IMG/VR virus record: IMGVR_UViG_3300017963_000203
Span: 62,001-126,000 of that record
Source: a virus
Direction: 5' to 3' (one strand)
Length of the DNA: 64,000 bases
This document shows, in pieces, positions 14,929 to 23,234 of this stretch. The number at the start of each line of letters is the position of its first letter. Within the stretch, counting starts at the first letter, position 1. Below the pieces are notes generated by a model. The model was given only the letters and a program-made list of their open reading frames with translations, was not told the DNA's origin and made no database searches. The position numbers and the translations under genes are program-made.

Positions 14929-15480
14929 ATGATCGATTATGAACCCGCCACAGGCGCATACAAGCCTGAGGTCCTCCGGAAAAACACGGGACTCGCCGCC
15001 ACGTTCAGACACAGCTCATGGCCTTTCATCCTGGCGTGCAACCGGCACCATCTCGAGATCATGGAAAAGCACGGGACCGGTACCGAGGAGAAACGCGCCC
15101 GATGGTGCCGCAATCACATCGAGAGGAAGAAACAGGAGCGCAGGGATCTCGCCGCACATCTCTGGAAGATCAGGAAACACCTCGGAGCCCCGATGGCTCG
15201 AGTCTTCCTGACGGCCGTCAGAGCCCGCAAGGAGGCTGAGGACACAAACCTGACCACAGCGTTCCTGTGGAAGATGGGCAAGCGCCTGGGCGTCCAGTGG
15301 GACAAATGGGGTCAGCCTATCCTCAACGGCGAGCAGGAGGCCAGGGCCGATCGTCTCGTCGACGCGATCGTCCTCCGGAAGGTGAATCAGCAAATCCGGA
15401 AAGAAAGAGCCCGCGTCCGTCTCAGGCTGAAATACGCCGCAGACCGGGCGTTGCGTCAGGCGAAGGCCCACCTCAACTGA
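14929..15480 (+). CDS. Basic helical hypothetical protein
   Basis: 183 residues, the only gene between P4 and T8. It is strongly basic and helical (RWCRNHIERKKQERRDLAAH; RKERARVRLRLKYAADRA), suggesting nucleic-acid binding. No known domain. As a single-gene unit with its own start element and terminator it is probably expressed independently. Confidence 0.7.
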   Translation: MIDYEPATGAYKPEVLRKNTGLAATFRHSSWPFILACNRHHLEIMEKHGTGTEEKRARWCRNHIERKKQERRDLAAHLWKIRKHLGAPMARVFLTAVRARKEAEDTNLTTAFLWKMGKRLGVQWDKWGQPILNGEQEARADRLVDAIVLRKVNQQIRKERARVRLRLKYAADRALRQAKAHLN

Positions 15481-15485
15481 CCAGG

Positions 15486-15511
15486 AGAGCCGGGAAAACC
15501 CGGCTCTTTTT
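15486..15511 (+). terminator. Hairpin terminator T8
   Basis: AGAGCCGGG pairs with CCCGGCTCT around AAAA and is followed by TTTT. Element P5 starts 2 bp later. Confidence 0.9.
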
Positions 15512-15512
15512 A

Positions 15513-15531
15513 GTCATGAGAGTTGTGAAGG
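15513..15531 (+). promoter_or_regulatory. Repeated operon-start element, copy P5 (candidate phage promoter)
   Basis: GTCATGAGAGTTGTGAAGG, consensus match, directly behind T8 and 42 bp before the ATG at 15555. It heads the operon running to 21922. Confidence 0.6.
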
Positions 15532-15554
15532 ATTCTTTTTTCTACGGAGGATTG

Positions 15555-15764
15555 ATGACGAGAGTCTTGAACCTCAGCACGGGTGGTGAGACGGCGTATG
15601 ACCAGCACCCGGTTCGCGCTGTCATCCTGGCCCACCAGCAGTCCATGGGAAACTGGAACTGGTGGAGCCGTGGATACTTCGATATACCGGTCCTGGTAGG
15701 CCGCTTCACTGTGGCGTGTGGCGACTTTTGTGCTTTCAAGAGAAGACCAAGGAGGCATCGATGA
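15555..15764 (+). CDS. Small hypothetical protein
   Basis: 69 residues; ATG after ACGGAGG. It resembles short phage proteins with HQQSMGNWNWWSRGYFDI and a basic CAFKRRPRRHR tail. It overlaps the thymidylate-synthase-family gene by ATGA. Function unknown. Confidence 0.65.
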   Translation: MTRVLNLSTGGETAYDQHPVRAVILAHQQSMGNWNWWSRGYFDIPVLVGRFTVACGDFCAFKRRPRRHR

Positions 15765-17245
15765 GTTCTATCATCTTCCCGGCATTCCTTCCAAATCAGA
15801 TCATCTTGGGCAACCCCAAGTCCAACGTGGCCGTCATCTGCGGATGGGAGCCGCGCAACCTCTTCCACAAGGCCCTCCTGAAGGAAGACCCGTCGATCAT
15901 GGAAAAGATCGCCGGGATCGGCCAGATGTACACCGCCGGTCGCGGCGTGGACATACTGGTGCGAAACCTCCTTGCCAATCCGAGGATCAACACGCTCATC
16001 TTCACCGGCCGAGACAAATCAGGCGCGTCGGAGGACGCGATCGCCTTCTTCGACCAGGAACAAAACGGCCTCCTGAGCGAGTACAAAACGGCCTCCGGGG
16101 CCAAGTACTTCTGCGTGGACGACGCCCCGTCGGCTCGCGTCTGGGCGAATATCCCCATCCAGCTTCTCGAGAATCTCCGAAGCAGGATCACCATCGGCAC
16201 CATTCCGAGCAACCGGCCGGATGAGATCGTTCGCATGGCCAGAACCTTCTACGGCGTGGGACACCCCATCTCAGACGAGGCCGAAGTCATTCCGCCACCC
16301 GTAGCCGAAGCCAAGACCTTCCCCGCCCCCAACAGTGTTCAAGTTTTACGCGCCAAAACAGTCGGTGAAGGCTGGCTCGATCTCCTTCACCACATCCTCA
16401 CATACGGAAAAAGGAGCCCTACGCACTACGATCAGGACCAACTCGAGATTCTGAACCTGGTCATGGTTATCACGGACCAGGAGGCGCATCCGGAGAGAAT
16501 TCCGACCTACCTCCCGTTCACGCTCGACAAGATCAATGCCTACTGTGTGGGCCTCCTATCAGGAGAGAAAGACGAAGGCGTCACGTACACCTATGGGAAT
16601 CGGATTCGTGCTCACTTCGGCGTGGATCAGCTCATGCGCGTGTCCCAGAAGCTCGCCAAGGATCGAGACTCTCGGAGTGTGGTCATCAACCTTTGGGACG
16701 CCACGGTCGAACAAGGCGGTTCTCCGTGCCTGAACCACATCTGGTTCCGCATCCTCGAAGGCAAACTCTTCATGACGGCCACGATCCGGTCCAACGACAT
16801 GTTCCTGGGCTGGCCGGAGAACAGCTATGGGCTCCGGTTCCTCCAGGACTGGGTGCGCTGCATGGTCCTCAAGCTCGAAGGTGAGTACCAGGATGACAAG
16901 GGTCTGGGCATGGGCGACCTGGTGATCGTCTCTCAGAGTGCGCACCTCTATGAGGACTGCTGGGGCCCTGCGAAGGAGATCGTGGACAAGTACCGCCGCT
17001 ACCAGGAATGGCACGACGAGAAAGGTCAGTGGACCTTCGAGTCGAAGAATCAGGACGCCGGAGGAAGGCCGACACCCTTCGATGTCGTTGCCACGCTCCA
17101 CTCGCCGAGCGGAGAGTTCCTCACGTCCATCGAGGGTACCGCCCACAAGATTCGCCGTGAGATCGCTCGTCGCGGTCTTATCTCGGACGTGGGCCACGCG
17201 CTTTACGTCGGGCAGATGCTTGAGAAGGCTTCGAGGAGGAAGTGA
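15761..17245 (+). CDS. Thymidylate-synthase-family enzyme with N-terminal extension domain
   Basis: 494 residues; ATG at 15761 preceded by AAGGAGG. ThyA-family enzymes methylate or hydroxymethylate deoxynucleotide monophosphates. The C-terminal half has the fold signatures: YGNRIRAHFGVDQL, NLWDATVEQGGSPC with the likely nucleophile Cys near residue 323, and RSNDMFLGWPENSYGL matching the nucleotide-binding RSND motif. Residues ~1-170 (NPKSNVAVICGW; NTLIFTGRDKSG) resemble the DUF4346 / MtrA-like domain that accompanies archaeal-type thymidylate synthases. The product could be dTMP or a modified base precursor. Standard bacterial ThyA is ~265 residues, so the N-terminal domain is a true extension. 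Confidence 0.8.
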   Translation: MSSIIFPAFLPNQIILGNPKSNVAVICGWEPRNLFHKALLKEDPSIMEKIAGIGQMYTAGRGVDILVRNLLANPRINTLIFTGRDKSGASEDAIAFFDQEQNGLLSEYKTASGAKYFCVDDAPSARVWANIPIQLLENLRSRITIGTIPSNRPDEIVRMARTFYGVGHPISDEAEVIPPPVAEAKTFPAPNSVQVLRAKTVGEGWLDLLHHILTYGKRSPTHYDQDQLEILNLVMVITDQEAHPERIPTYLPFTLDKINAYCVGLLSGEKDEGVTYTYGNRIRAHFGVDQLMRVSQKLAKDRDSRSVVINLWDATVEQGGSPCLNHIWFRILEGKLFMTATIRSNDMFLGWPENSYGLRFLQDWVRCMVLKLEGEYQDDKGLGMGDLVIVSQSAHLYEDCWGPAKEIVDKYRRYQEWHDEKGQWTFESKNQDAGGRPTPFDVVATLHSPSGEFLTSIEGTAHKIRREIARRGLISDVGHALYVGQMLEKASRRK

Positions 17246-17592
17246 TGGGAATAAGTTTCAGCCACTGTGACCGCGATGCCGATTCAAGTTACTCCTGCTT
17301 CCATCGCTTCAGATCGAGACTCGCCAGGGAGATCGGGATTGACCTCGACGCCATGGTCGGATTCGGTGGCATAGCTTCCTGGTCGATACACAACGATCCG
17401 CTGATTCCGTTCCTCAATCACGACGACAACTGCGGCAGCCTCGAGCCAGAGGTTTGCGCCACTGTCGCGCCCAGACTTGAGGAGGTCGTCTCCGGATGGC
17501 CGCGATACGACACCGACAAGGAGAGGGCGTTCGAAATCGCCCGCGGGATGCGGAAGGCAGCAGAACGTGGAGAGAGGTTTCGCTTTCTATAG
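17245..17592 (+). CDS. Hypothetical protein
   Basis: 115 residues from the ATG at 17245, which shares a base with the upstream stop (the in-frame GTG at 17242 is a less likely start). The middle contains FGGIASWSIHNDPLIPFLNHDD, a pattern I recall from phage and bacterial small proteins, then a helical basic end (IARGMRKAAERGERF). Function unknown. Confidence 0.7.
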   Translation: MGISFSHCDRDADSSYSCFHRFRSRLAREIGIDLDAMVGFGGIASWSIHNDPLIPFLNHDDNCGSLEPEVCATVAPRLEEVVSGWPRYDTDKERAFEIARGMRKAAERGERFRFL

Positions 17593-17603
17593 GAGGAACG
17601 CTG

Positions 17604-17810
17604 ATGCTCCGAGTAAAAAAGGACGCAAGAATCATATCCGGAGACGGAAAACACGTAGGAAAGGCCACAGGAGGTGGCTACGCCTGCCGCTTGGAGGGAT
17701 GCCGCGGCTGGCGGATCAGAGTCCGTTGGAGAGACGGCTCCGTCACCTTCCCCTGCTCCAAGGGGATGCTGCTGAAGAACGACCCCGTCGACTTCGGGAG
17801 GATCTTGTGA
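17604..17810 (+). CDS. Small basic hypothetical protein
   Basis: 68 residues; ATG after AGGAGGAA. A Cys pair (CRLEGC) and a third Cys (CSKG) lie in a basic beta-rich sequence. The stop overlaps the next gene's GTG start. Confidence 0.6.
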   Translation: MLRVKKDARIISGDGKHVGKATGGGYACRLEGCRGWRIRVRWRDGSVTFPCSKGMLLKNDPVDFGRIL

Positions 17811-18637
17811 GGAAGCCAAGAACCAGGAAGGCCATGATCGCCTACCTGACCAATCACTTTCGTTACTACACCGGCAACTCGTGGAACCGGTCCTCGAGCT
17901 ACGCCGCCAACGTCAAGATTCACCGGATCATGCCGGACGACCTCGACGGCTACGACTTCCTCCAGACCGAAGAGGCCTTCAGAGAGGGTAAAGACATCAT
18001 CCGGGAGTTCGAAGAGCGCCACAAGTACGAGTGGCAGATCTTCAGTAACGGCCGCTCCAGCGGCTACCTCGTACTCTACACGGGCGGAATGAGGCCGTCC
18101 GGGTACAAACGCCACTGCATCGCCTGCGGCCAGCAGAACTACCGCAGGGGAGTCCCACCCAAACCCGACGACCTGACGGATAAGGAGTGGGAGTGCTATC
18201 AGTACGTTCTCTTCAAGCATCACTGGGTCCTCGACGTCTACCCGAACCAGGAAGAGATCGCGAAGCTCGGGCTCTCCCAGGAGAGAATCCACGAGATCGC
18301 GAAGCGGGCGAAGGAGGATGTGAGGAAGAACGGGGAGGTGGGGGTCAACGTGTGCGGGCGGTGCAACGCCGAGGGCACTCTCCAGGACTACGCCAGGACC
18401 CACATGACCACCTTCTCGTACCCGTACAAGGGCGTGGACGACGGGGAAGACTTCGAGTCCTGGGATACCGACTCGCTGAAATGGCGCGTCGACGTGGTGT
18501 GGGACTTCGACAAGACCGTCGAGAAGGCGGTCAAGTCTTTCATCGACTTCGTGCGATCGCACAAGGTCGTGGAGCGGCAGATCATGGTCCCCAAGACCAT
18601 CCACGTGGCCGTACCGGCCGGAGAGGAGGTGGGATGA
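17807..18637 (+). CDS. Hypothetical protein with two Cys pairs
   Basis: 276 residues. The GTG at 17807 has GGGAGG 6 bp upstream and couples to the previous stop; a downstream ATG at 17834 is possible. CIACGQ near residue 104 and CGRCNAEG near residue 182 suggest a split zinc site. The region between is Tyr/Trp-rich. No family recognised. Confidence 0.65.
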   Translation: MRKPRTRKAMIAYLTNHFRYYTGNSWNRSSSYAANVKIHRIMPDDLDGYDFLQTEEAFREGKDIIREFEERHKYEWQIFSNGRSSGYLVLYTGGMRPSGYKRHCIACGQQNYRRGVPPKPDDLTDKEWECYQYVLFKHHWVLDVYPNQEEIAKLGLSQERIHEIAKRAKEDVRKNGEVGVNVCGRCNAEGTLQDYARTHMTTFSYPYKGVDDGEDFESWDTDSLKWRVDVVWDFDKTVEKAVKSFIDFVRSHKVVERQIMVPKTIHVAVPAGEEVG

Positions 18638-19134
18638 GGAGGTTCATGAAGGAGACGCTCGAGAAACAGCGCAACAAGGTCGGGAGCGTGAAGTTCAAGA
18701 ACTACATCGTGAGAGAAGATCGAGGAGGTCAATTCGTGGAGCGAGAAGACTTACAGTTTCTGGGGGAGTCCATCATCACCATCAAGGGCACCAACCGCTG
18801 CCTGGGCGACCTCATTCACTTCGAAGGGAAGGGCACCTTCTGCCCCAACAACGGCCGCGTTCCTGTGACCAAGGAGGAGGCCGAAGTTCACAACAAGGTG
18901 TTCGACCAGGCGAAGATCGAAGGGCTCGACAAGAACTGCGAGGTCGGACAGGGGGCCATGTTCTACTGGGACAAGGAGAACGTGAAGACGTTCCTCGGGA
19001 CCCGGGTGAACGAGGGCCACGTGGTCATGTCGGGCACGACCCGAAAAACCGTCTACTTCGGCCGGAAGGGCATGAAGTTCAAAGGCGTCCTGCGAAAGAA
19101 CGTAGATTGCTTCTGGGCCAGGAGGGTTTCATGA
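18634..19134 (+). CDS. Hypothetical protein
   Basis: 166 residues; ATG overlaps the preceding stop (ATGA). A basic N-terminal helix is followed by a beta-rich body (ITIKGTNRCLGDLIHFEGKG; VVMSGTTRKTVYFGRKGMKF) with three Cys. No recognised domain. Confidence 0.65.
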   Translation: MRRFMKETLEKQRNKVGSVKFKNYIVREDRGGQFVEREDLQFLGESIITIKGTNRCLGDLIHFEGKGTFCPNNGRVPVTKEEAEVHNKVFDQAKIEGLDKNCEVGQGAMFYWDKENVKTFLGTRVNEGHVVMSGTTRKTVYFGRKGMKFKGVLRKNVDCFWARRVS

Positions 19135-19328
19135 GCGATAACGACCGCAACCCGGACGATGAGTACGTGCTTCCAGTGGGACGCGCTGGGATCCGCGGGA
19201 AGCGTCTGATGGATGTTTCCCTCAGGGATCTCGATTCGCTCCTGGGCTGGCTCGAGGATAAGGGCGCCCGGACCGACGTACAGGAGGTCCTCGCCCGCTA
19301 CCTGAAGGACAACCAATATGACCGATAA
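19131..19328 (+). CDS. Small protein, DUF3820-like pattern
   Basis: 65 residues, ATGA-coupled. LPVGRAGIRGKRLMDVS then LDSLLGWLED resembles the short fold of DUF3820 and exonuclease-X C-terminal segments (fG..kGk.l.dlp..yl.wl). The similarity is suggestive only. Confidence 0.6.
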   Translation: MSDNDRNPDDEYVLPVGRAGIRGKRLMDVSLRDLDSLLGWLEDKGARTDVQEVLARYLKDNQYDR

Positions 19329-19785
19329 ACAGCACGTCGCGCTGACAAGGTGCTACTTCTGTGGCGAATCGGACCGTATCCTCCTCGCCACCAGGTACAA
19401 CCAGAAGGGGGAGCCCCTGAAGGATCTGGGGCCCATGCACGGCAAGGTCGTCGACATGGAGCCTTGCCCACAATGCAAGGAGTACATGGAGCAGGGCGTC
19501 ATCCTCATCGGTATCGATGACGCCAAATCTGAGCCGAACTGGTTCAAGGAGAGAATCCCCAACCCCTACCGGACCGGTGCATGGTCCGTGATCAAGGAAG
19601 AGGCATTCGATCGTCTACCGCTCTGCGGCCCTGAAGCCGATCGGATCAAGGAATTCGCCAAGAAGCAGCGGTTCATGTTCGTGGAGCACCAGGTCCTCGT
19701 GAACCTGGGCATCGTCAAGGAGAAGCCCGATGAAGGTGAAATGCAACAGAGCGGAGGAGTGCCAGAAGAGGTTCCCGGATCGTGA
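19318..19785 (+). CDS. Conserved phage protein with zinc knuckles
   Basis: 155 residues, overlapping the preceding gene by 11 bp. CYFCGESDRILLATR, then GKVVDMEPCPQCKEYMEQG and ILIGI form a pattern I recognise from a phage-specific family of unknown function; the two CxxC pairs probably bind one zinc. The C-terminal ~60 residues are helical. Confidence 0.78.
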   Translation: MTDKQHVALTRCYFCGESDRILLATRYNQKGEPLKDLGPMHGKVVDMEPCPQCKEYMEQGVILIGIDDAKSEPNWFKERIPNPYRTGAWSVIKEEAFDRLPLCGPEADRIKEFAKKQRFMFVEHQVLVNLGIVKEKPDEGEMQQSGGVPEEVPGS

Positions 19786-20512
19786 TTGCGGTGCTTGGCA
19801 CGTCCACGACTCCAGCCAATGCGAGCCCTGCCCATTCTCGCAGCCCGGGGATGCGAAGTGCGTGCCGGCACTACCCGATCCGCATGAGGTCGGCTTCGGT
19901 GAGTGGATCGCCGAACTGATCGCATGCGGCATGAACAACCAAGAGATTCTGACCTACCTGGAACCCGACTCTCGAGAAGAAGACCTGGTGGCGCTTGTCC
20001 GCACGCTCATGACCAAACGACAGGAGCCCGAGGAAAAGCCGTACGACTCCTACAACGATACACGGCTGCACATCAACCGCGTCCGAGAGCTGCTCGGCCA
20101 GGTCCGATCCGATCTCGACAGGCGAGGACTCATTCATGACGATACAAAACTCAGACCGCCAGAAAAGGCGATCTTCGACGAGTTCACGCCCAAGTTGCGA
20201 GGAGCGACCTACGGCAGCGATGAGTACAAGGGCTTTCTGAAGGCCATGAAACCTGCCCTCGACCACCACTACGCCGTGAGCAGGCATCACCCGGAACACT
20301 TCGAGGCCGGAGTGGCGTCTATGAATCTCGTCGATCTGATCGAGATGCTGGCCGACTGGAGGGCTGCGTCCGAGCGCCACGCCAACGGCAACCTCTACCG
20401 AAGCATCCAGATCAACGCCGATCGTTTCGGCATGTCGGGCTGGCTCAAGGACTGCCTGCTCCACACGGCCGAAGATCTCGGCTGGTGGGACGGCGTGATT
20501 CCGGAGGACTGA
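19730..20512 (+). CDS. DUF5662-family protein with Cys-rich N-terminus
   Basis: 260 residues; AGGAGAAG upstream; overlaps the previous gene by 56 bp. Residues ~1-45 are Cys-rich (CNRAEECQKRF; CGAWHVH; CEPCPF). Residues ~105-255 match DUF5662: HINRVRELLGQV, LIHDDTKLRPPE, LDHHYAVSRHHPEHF and LIEMLADWRAASERH. The conserved His and Asp residues resemble an HD-type metal site, so a phosphohydrolase activity is possible but unproven. Confidence 0.78.
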   Translation: MKVKCNRAEECQKRFPDRDCGAWHVHDSSQCEPCPFSQPGDAKCVPALPDPHEVGFGEWIAELIACGMNNQEILTYLEPDSREEDLVALVRTLMTKRQEPEEKPYDSYNDTRLHINRVRELLGQVRSDLDRRGLIHDDTKLRPPEKAIFDEFTPKLRGATYGSDEYKGFLKAMKPALDHHYAVSRHHPEHFEAGVASMNLVDLIEMLADWRAASERHANGNLYRSIQINADRFGMSGWLKDCLLHTAEDLGWWDGVIPED

Positions 20513-20814
20513 TGGACTTCAATGAGATCCTGTCTCGCCTCGACATCCTGGAGAAGCGGCTGGTCAAGGGCGTGAAGGACAACATGCGTATCCAGAGCAT
20601 TCACCTGAAAATCTTCCCTGACGGAAGCGGCATGGTGGATGCCGACTGGAGCAAGTGCACGGAGGAGATGTGCAGAGAGGAGTCCCTCCTCCACGCCATC
20701 TTCACCACGGAGAGTGCCCTTTTCGAGTTCTCGAGTATCCAGGAGCTCGGGGCCTGGCTCAGGGACATGACCCCGAAGGAGGAAGATGGAACGGATAAAG
20801 GCGGCAGCAATTAG
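20512..20814 (+). CDS. Hypothetical protein
   Basis: 100 residues; ATG shares its A with the preceding stop, with GGAGGACTG upstream. A helical N-terminus (LSRLDILEKRL) is followed by a beta-rich middle and a second helix. It overlaps the next gene by 29 bp. Unknown function. Confidence 0.65.
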   Translation: MDFNEILSRLDILEKRLVKGVKDNMRIQSIHLKIFPDGSGMVDADWSKCTEEMCREESLLHAIFTTESALFEFSSIQELGAWLRDMTPKEEDGTDKGGSN

Positions 20815-21076
20815 GCTCAAGGACGGTCGCGTGTTCACCGGCAAGTGCCACGGAAACATCATCCAGAGCTTCCCGGGGAAGGTAGACCGGCAAGACACCG
20901 TTGGATCGCAGCACGGGTTCGTGACGTCCGACGGTCGCTTCGTGGATCGGCAGGACGCAAGAGACGTCGCCGTCGCTGCGGGCCAGGTTCCAGAAGGAAT
21001 AGGTGTCCTGTACTCCGAGGACCTGATGACCTTCGACAGCAACTACCTCAAGGAGGACGAGGATGGGGGTGACTAA
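20786..21076 (+). CDS. Conserved phage hypothetical protein
   Basis: 96 residues. IKAAAIRLKDGRVFTGKCH and GFVTSDGRFVDRQDARDVA followed by AAGQ are a recurrent pattern in tailed-phage genomes, in small single-domain proteins with no known activity. AAGGAGGAAG precedes the ATG. Confidence 0.75.
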   Translation: MERIKAAAIRLKDGRVFTGKCHGNIIQSFPGKVDRQDTVGSQHGFVTSDGRFVDRQDARDVAVAAGQVPEGIGVLYSEDLMTFDSNYLKEDEDGGD

Positions 21077-21320
21077 TTTCAAGAACATGATCGGCGACGA
21101 GCTGCGAGCTGTGGGAATCGCCCCGAGCGGCGCCCTCTTCCCCATCCGGTCGGCCGACAGCGTGCGCGGCTATCAGCTCGCCGCGATCATCGTGGGGATC
21201 AGGCACCGTGCCTGGTTCAAGGAAAACGAGAAGTCCCTGCGCCTTTCCCTCCCCGGCAAAGGGGAGGGCGGCCAGGTCATCATCTTCGGCGACGCCGACT
21301 CGATGACGGAGGTCTTCTGA
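21063..21320 (+). CDS. Small hypothetical protein
   Basis: 85 residues, overlapping the preceding gene by 14 bp and sharing one base with the next (ATGTC after TGA). Basic and beta-rich; no Cys and no known motif. Confidence 0.6.
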   Translation: MGVTNFKNMIGDELRAVGIAPSGALFPIRSADSVRGYQLAAIIVGIRHRAWFKENEKSLRLSLPGKGEGGQVIIFGDADSMTEVF

Positions 21321-21922
21321 TGTCAGAGGAAAAGAAAAGCAAGATCGACCAGGTCGGGGACCTCCTCGAGGAGGGCCTCGAGAGCGGAGAGATCGAGAAG
21401 GTCGACGTGGTCATGGACGAGCACTCATACTCCTTGAAGAACCAAGAGCCTCCCGACACTACGGCCCCCGACGACCACCCCATCCACCACAAGCACGACA
21501 CCGACCTGGTCCTCAAAGACGGGGTTCGCTCCGTCTGGATCGAGGTTGGCGACCTCGTCGTCTACTTGCGCCGGACGTTCACGACCGATCCGTCCGACCC
21601 CGAGAAGGAGGTCCCCCTGGGCGTGGCCGTGGACATCACACCAATGGTCTGCGCTGAAGAGACTCTCGACTGTTGCTCGGCCACGTTCGAGGACGCCAAG
21701 GACTTCGAATGCAAGAACTGTGGCAAATACACCGGGGGCGTCGACTACGACTTCTGCGAGGACTGCGATCCCAGACAGCCCTGCGGCCATCCGGAGAGCG
21801 CCATCGAAGGTTCGGAGGATGGAACAAACTACTGCGGCCTGTGCGCCGCGGAAGCGGCCAACCGTCCTGACGAGACCAGTCTCGGCATCGAACGCATGAG
21901 GGACGGCAACGCTGAAGGATAA
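21320..21922 (+). CDS. Acidic zinc-ribbon protein
   Basis: 200 residues, last gene of the operon that starts at P5. The N-terminal ~60 residues are acidic and likely disordered. A beta-rich middle precedes a Cys-rich segment (CKNCGK, CEDCD, CGHPE, CGLC) that could hold two zinc ions. Function unknown. It ends 6 bp before the T9 hairpin. Confidence 0.7.
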   Translation: MSEEKKSKIDQVGDLLEEGLESGEIEKVDVVMDEHSYSLKNQEPPDTTAPDDHPIHHKHDTDLVLKDGVRSVWIEVGDLVVYLRRTFTTDPSDPEKEVPLGVAVDITPMVCAEETLDCCSATFEDAKDFECKNCGKYTGGVDYDFCEDCDPRQPCGHPESAIEGSEDGTNYCGLCAAEAANRPDETSLGIERMRDGNAEG

Positions 21923-21928
21923 CCAGAG

Positions 21929-21967
21929 ACGCTCTCACTTCTGTCACAAGAGAGGTGAGAGCGTTTT
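21929..21967 (+). terminator. Hairpin T9 with operon-start element in its loop
   Basis: ACGCTCTCAC and GTGAGAGCGT are perfectly complementary (10 bp) and followed by TTTT. The 16-nt loop contains GTCACAAGA of element P6, so termination and the start element overlap physically. Confidence 0.8.
21943..21961 (+). promoter_or_regulatory. Repeated operon-start element, copy P6
   Basis: GTCACAAGAGAGGTGAGAG matches the consensus, with C at position 5. It sits inside the T9 hairpin loop and right arm, 52 bp before the ATG at 21995. Confidence 0.5.
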
Positions 21968-21994
21968 CATTTACATCGAGTGGAGGCAAAAACG

Positions 21995-22297
21995 ATGGAT
22001 TGGCCGAAAGACATGCCGTTTCCAGTCTACTTCAAAGCATGGCACATGCGTGAAGCCAGGAGACTCGGTGCAGAGCGATATTGCCGCGCGAACAACATCA
22101 ATTTCGACTGGGAATTCATGCACACGTTTCGCCGCATGATGCTGAGACAAACAGGTCCACGACCCTTGGGGAACCATCTCGATCTCCTCGAAGAGGCCAT
22201 GTACGAGACGGAGTGCCGGACGTTCATTCTTTCAGCCAACCTCATCAACGCTCTCCGCGATACTCGGCCCAGAGACATCGACGCCTCCCTCCTCTAA
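21995..22297 (+). CDS. N-terminal part of a gene split by an in-frame TAA
   Basis: 100 residues from an ATG with TGGAGGC upstream. The helical sequence (FKAWHMREARRLGAERYCR; EFMHTFRRMMLRQTGP) ends at TAA 22295-22297. The same frame then continues open for 263 codons with convincing coding sequence and no start codon for 30 codons. The TAA is one base from AAA, CAA or GAA. I treat this as the front of one larger gene. Confidence 0.7.
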   Translation: MDWPKDMPFPVYFKAWHMREARRLGAERYCRANNINFDWEFMHTFRRMMLRQTGPRPLGNHLDLLEEAMYETECRTFILSANLINALRDTRPRDIDASLL

Positions 22298-22387
22298 ACG
22301 CCGTTCGACCTGTTCTACGTCGACTTCTCGGCCGTCGAAATTCCATCCGGGAATCCGGAGAACAGGTTCTCACAGACTGTTCGCGGC

Positions 22388-23086
22388 GTGATAACCCTCG
22401 GCCGAAATGGCCACGCAAACCGCAGAATCTGCGAAGAGAATGATCTCGATCCCAACGACGGGATCATTGGATTCTTCATCGAACACGCCCCGGGTGACTA
22501 CGACGGCCCCGGCGGAAGTGCAGCACCATGGACGGGAAGTCTCGCATCGTGGAGAGTCCACAACGGTGTCTACTCCCTCGAACATGCCATCAGCAACATC
22601 GAAGGAACAACGGAAGACACAGACCTCATACGAGTGGCATGGAACGTCTGGGCCCAGGCAATCCTCTACATTAACTCGGTGAATCGAGACGAACGAGAGG
22701 AGTACCTGGAGGAACGGCTGGTCCCACGACTAAGAGGAAAGAAGGGACGAGCACGCCGAGACCTGAAACGTCGCATCGAGGACAGCGGCCGCGTCTTCCG
22801 TCTCGGCCACTACATCCACATTCCCCAGGGCAGCGAGGGCGAGAAGAGAGCCCACCAAGGAGGTCACGTGAACGTGCGCTTCCTGGTTCGGGGCCACTGG
22901 CACACCTACTGGACCGGATCAAACCGGTTCGGTAATCGTCGACAGGTTCTGAAGTGGCTCAAGCCCTATTGGAAGGGCCCAGAGACTGCCGACACCGTCC
23001 ACGGCACCTATGTGGTCAAGGAGACCGAAAATGACCGAGGAAGAGATTCAGAACCACAAGGAGAAGATAGACCGGATGAGCCGTGA
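22388..23086 (+). CDS. C-terminal part of the split gene
   Basis: 232 codons from a GTG at 22388 that has no ribosome-binding site; the open frame really begins at 22298, right after the TAA. The interval 22298-22387 translates sensibly (TPFDLFYVDFSAVEIPSGN), arguing that it was or is translated. The C-terminus (HVNVRFLVRGHWHTYWTG, WLKPYWKGPE, VVKE) follows a pattern seen in phage and plasmid proteins of unknown function. It is either a readthrough product or a nonsense-mutated remnant. Confidence 0.55.
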   Translation: MITLGRNGHANRRICEENDLDPNDGIIGFFIEHAPGDYDGPGGSAAPWTGSLASWRVHNGVYSLEHAISNIEGTTEDTDLIRVAWNVWAQAILYINSVNRDEREEYLEERLVPRLRGKKGRARRDLKRRIEDSGRVFRLGHYIHIPQGSEGEKRAHQGGHVNVRFLVRGHWHTYWTGSNRFGNRRQVLKWLKPYWKGPETADTVHGTYVVKETENDRGRDSEPQGEDRPDEP

Positions 23087-23234
23087 GGAGATGTGTCGTC
23101 TCTGGCGGTTCGCCCCGGCAGGCCACCCGTACTTCGTGACCGGGACCGAACTCACGGAGTACTTCGACAAGAGGTTTAAGGAGCTCGGCGGATTCAGTCC
23201 GGCGATCTCCAAGAAGATTGGATGGCGACAATGA
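23031..23234 (+). CDS. Conserved small phage protein
   Basis: 67 residues; ATG at 23031 overlapping the previous ORF by 56 bp. SREEMCRLWRFAPAGHPYF, then FDKRFKELGGFSPAISKKI is a widespread phage pattern without known function. Confidence 0.7.
   Translation: MTEEEIQNHKEKIDRMSREEMCRLWRFAPAGHPYFVTGTELTEYFDKRFKELGGFSPAISKKIGWRQ

Noticed and set aside
14929-15480. Homing endonuclease
   Set aside because: The basic helical protein has no HNH, GIY-YIG or LAGLIDADG residues.
22298-22387. Whole-genome stop-codon recoding to explain the split gene
   Set aside because: TAA, TAG and TGA all end other genes here at correct positions, so general reassignment of TAA is unlikely.
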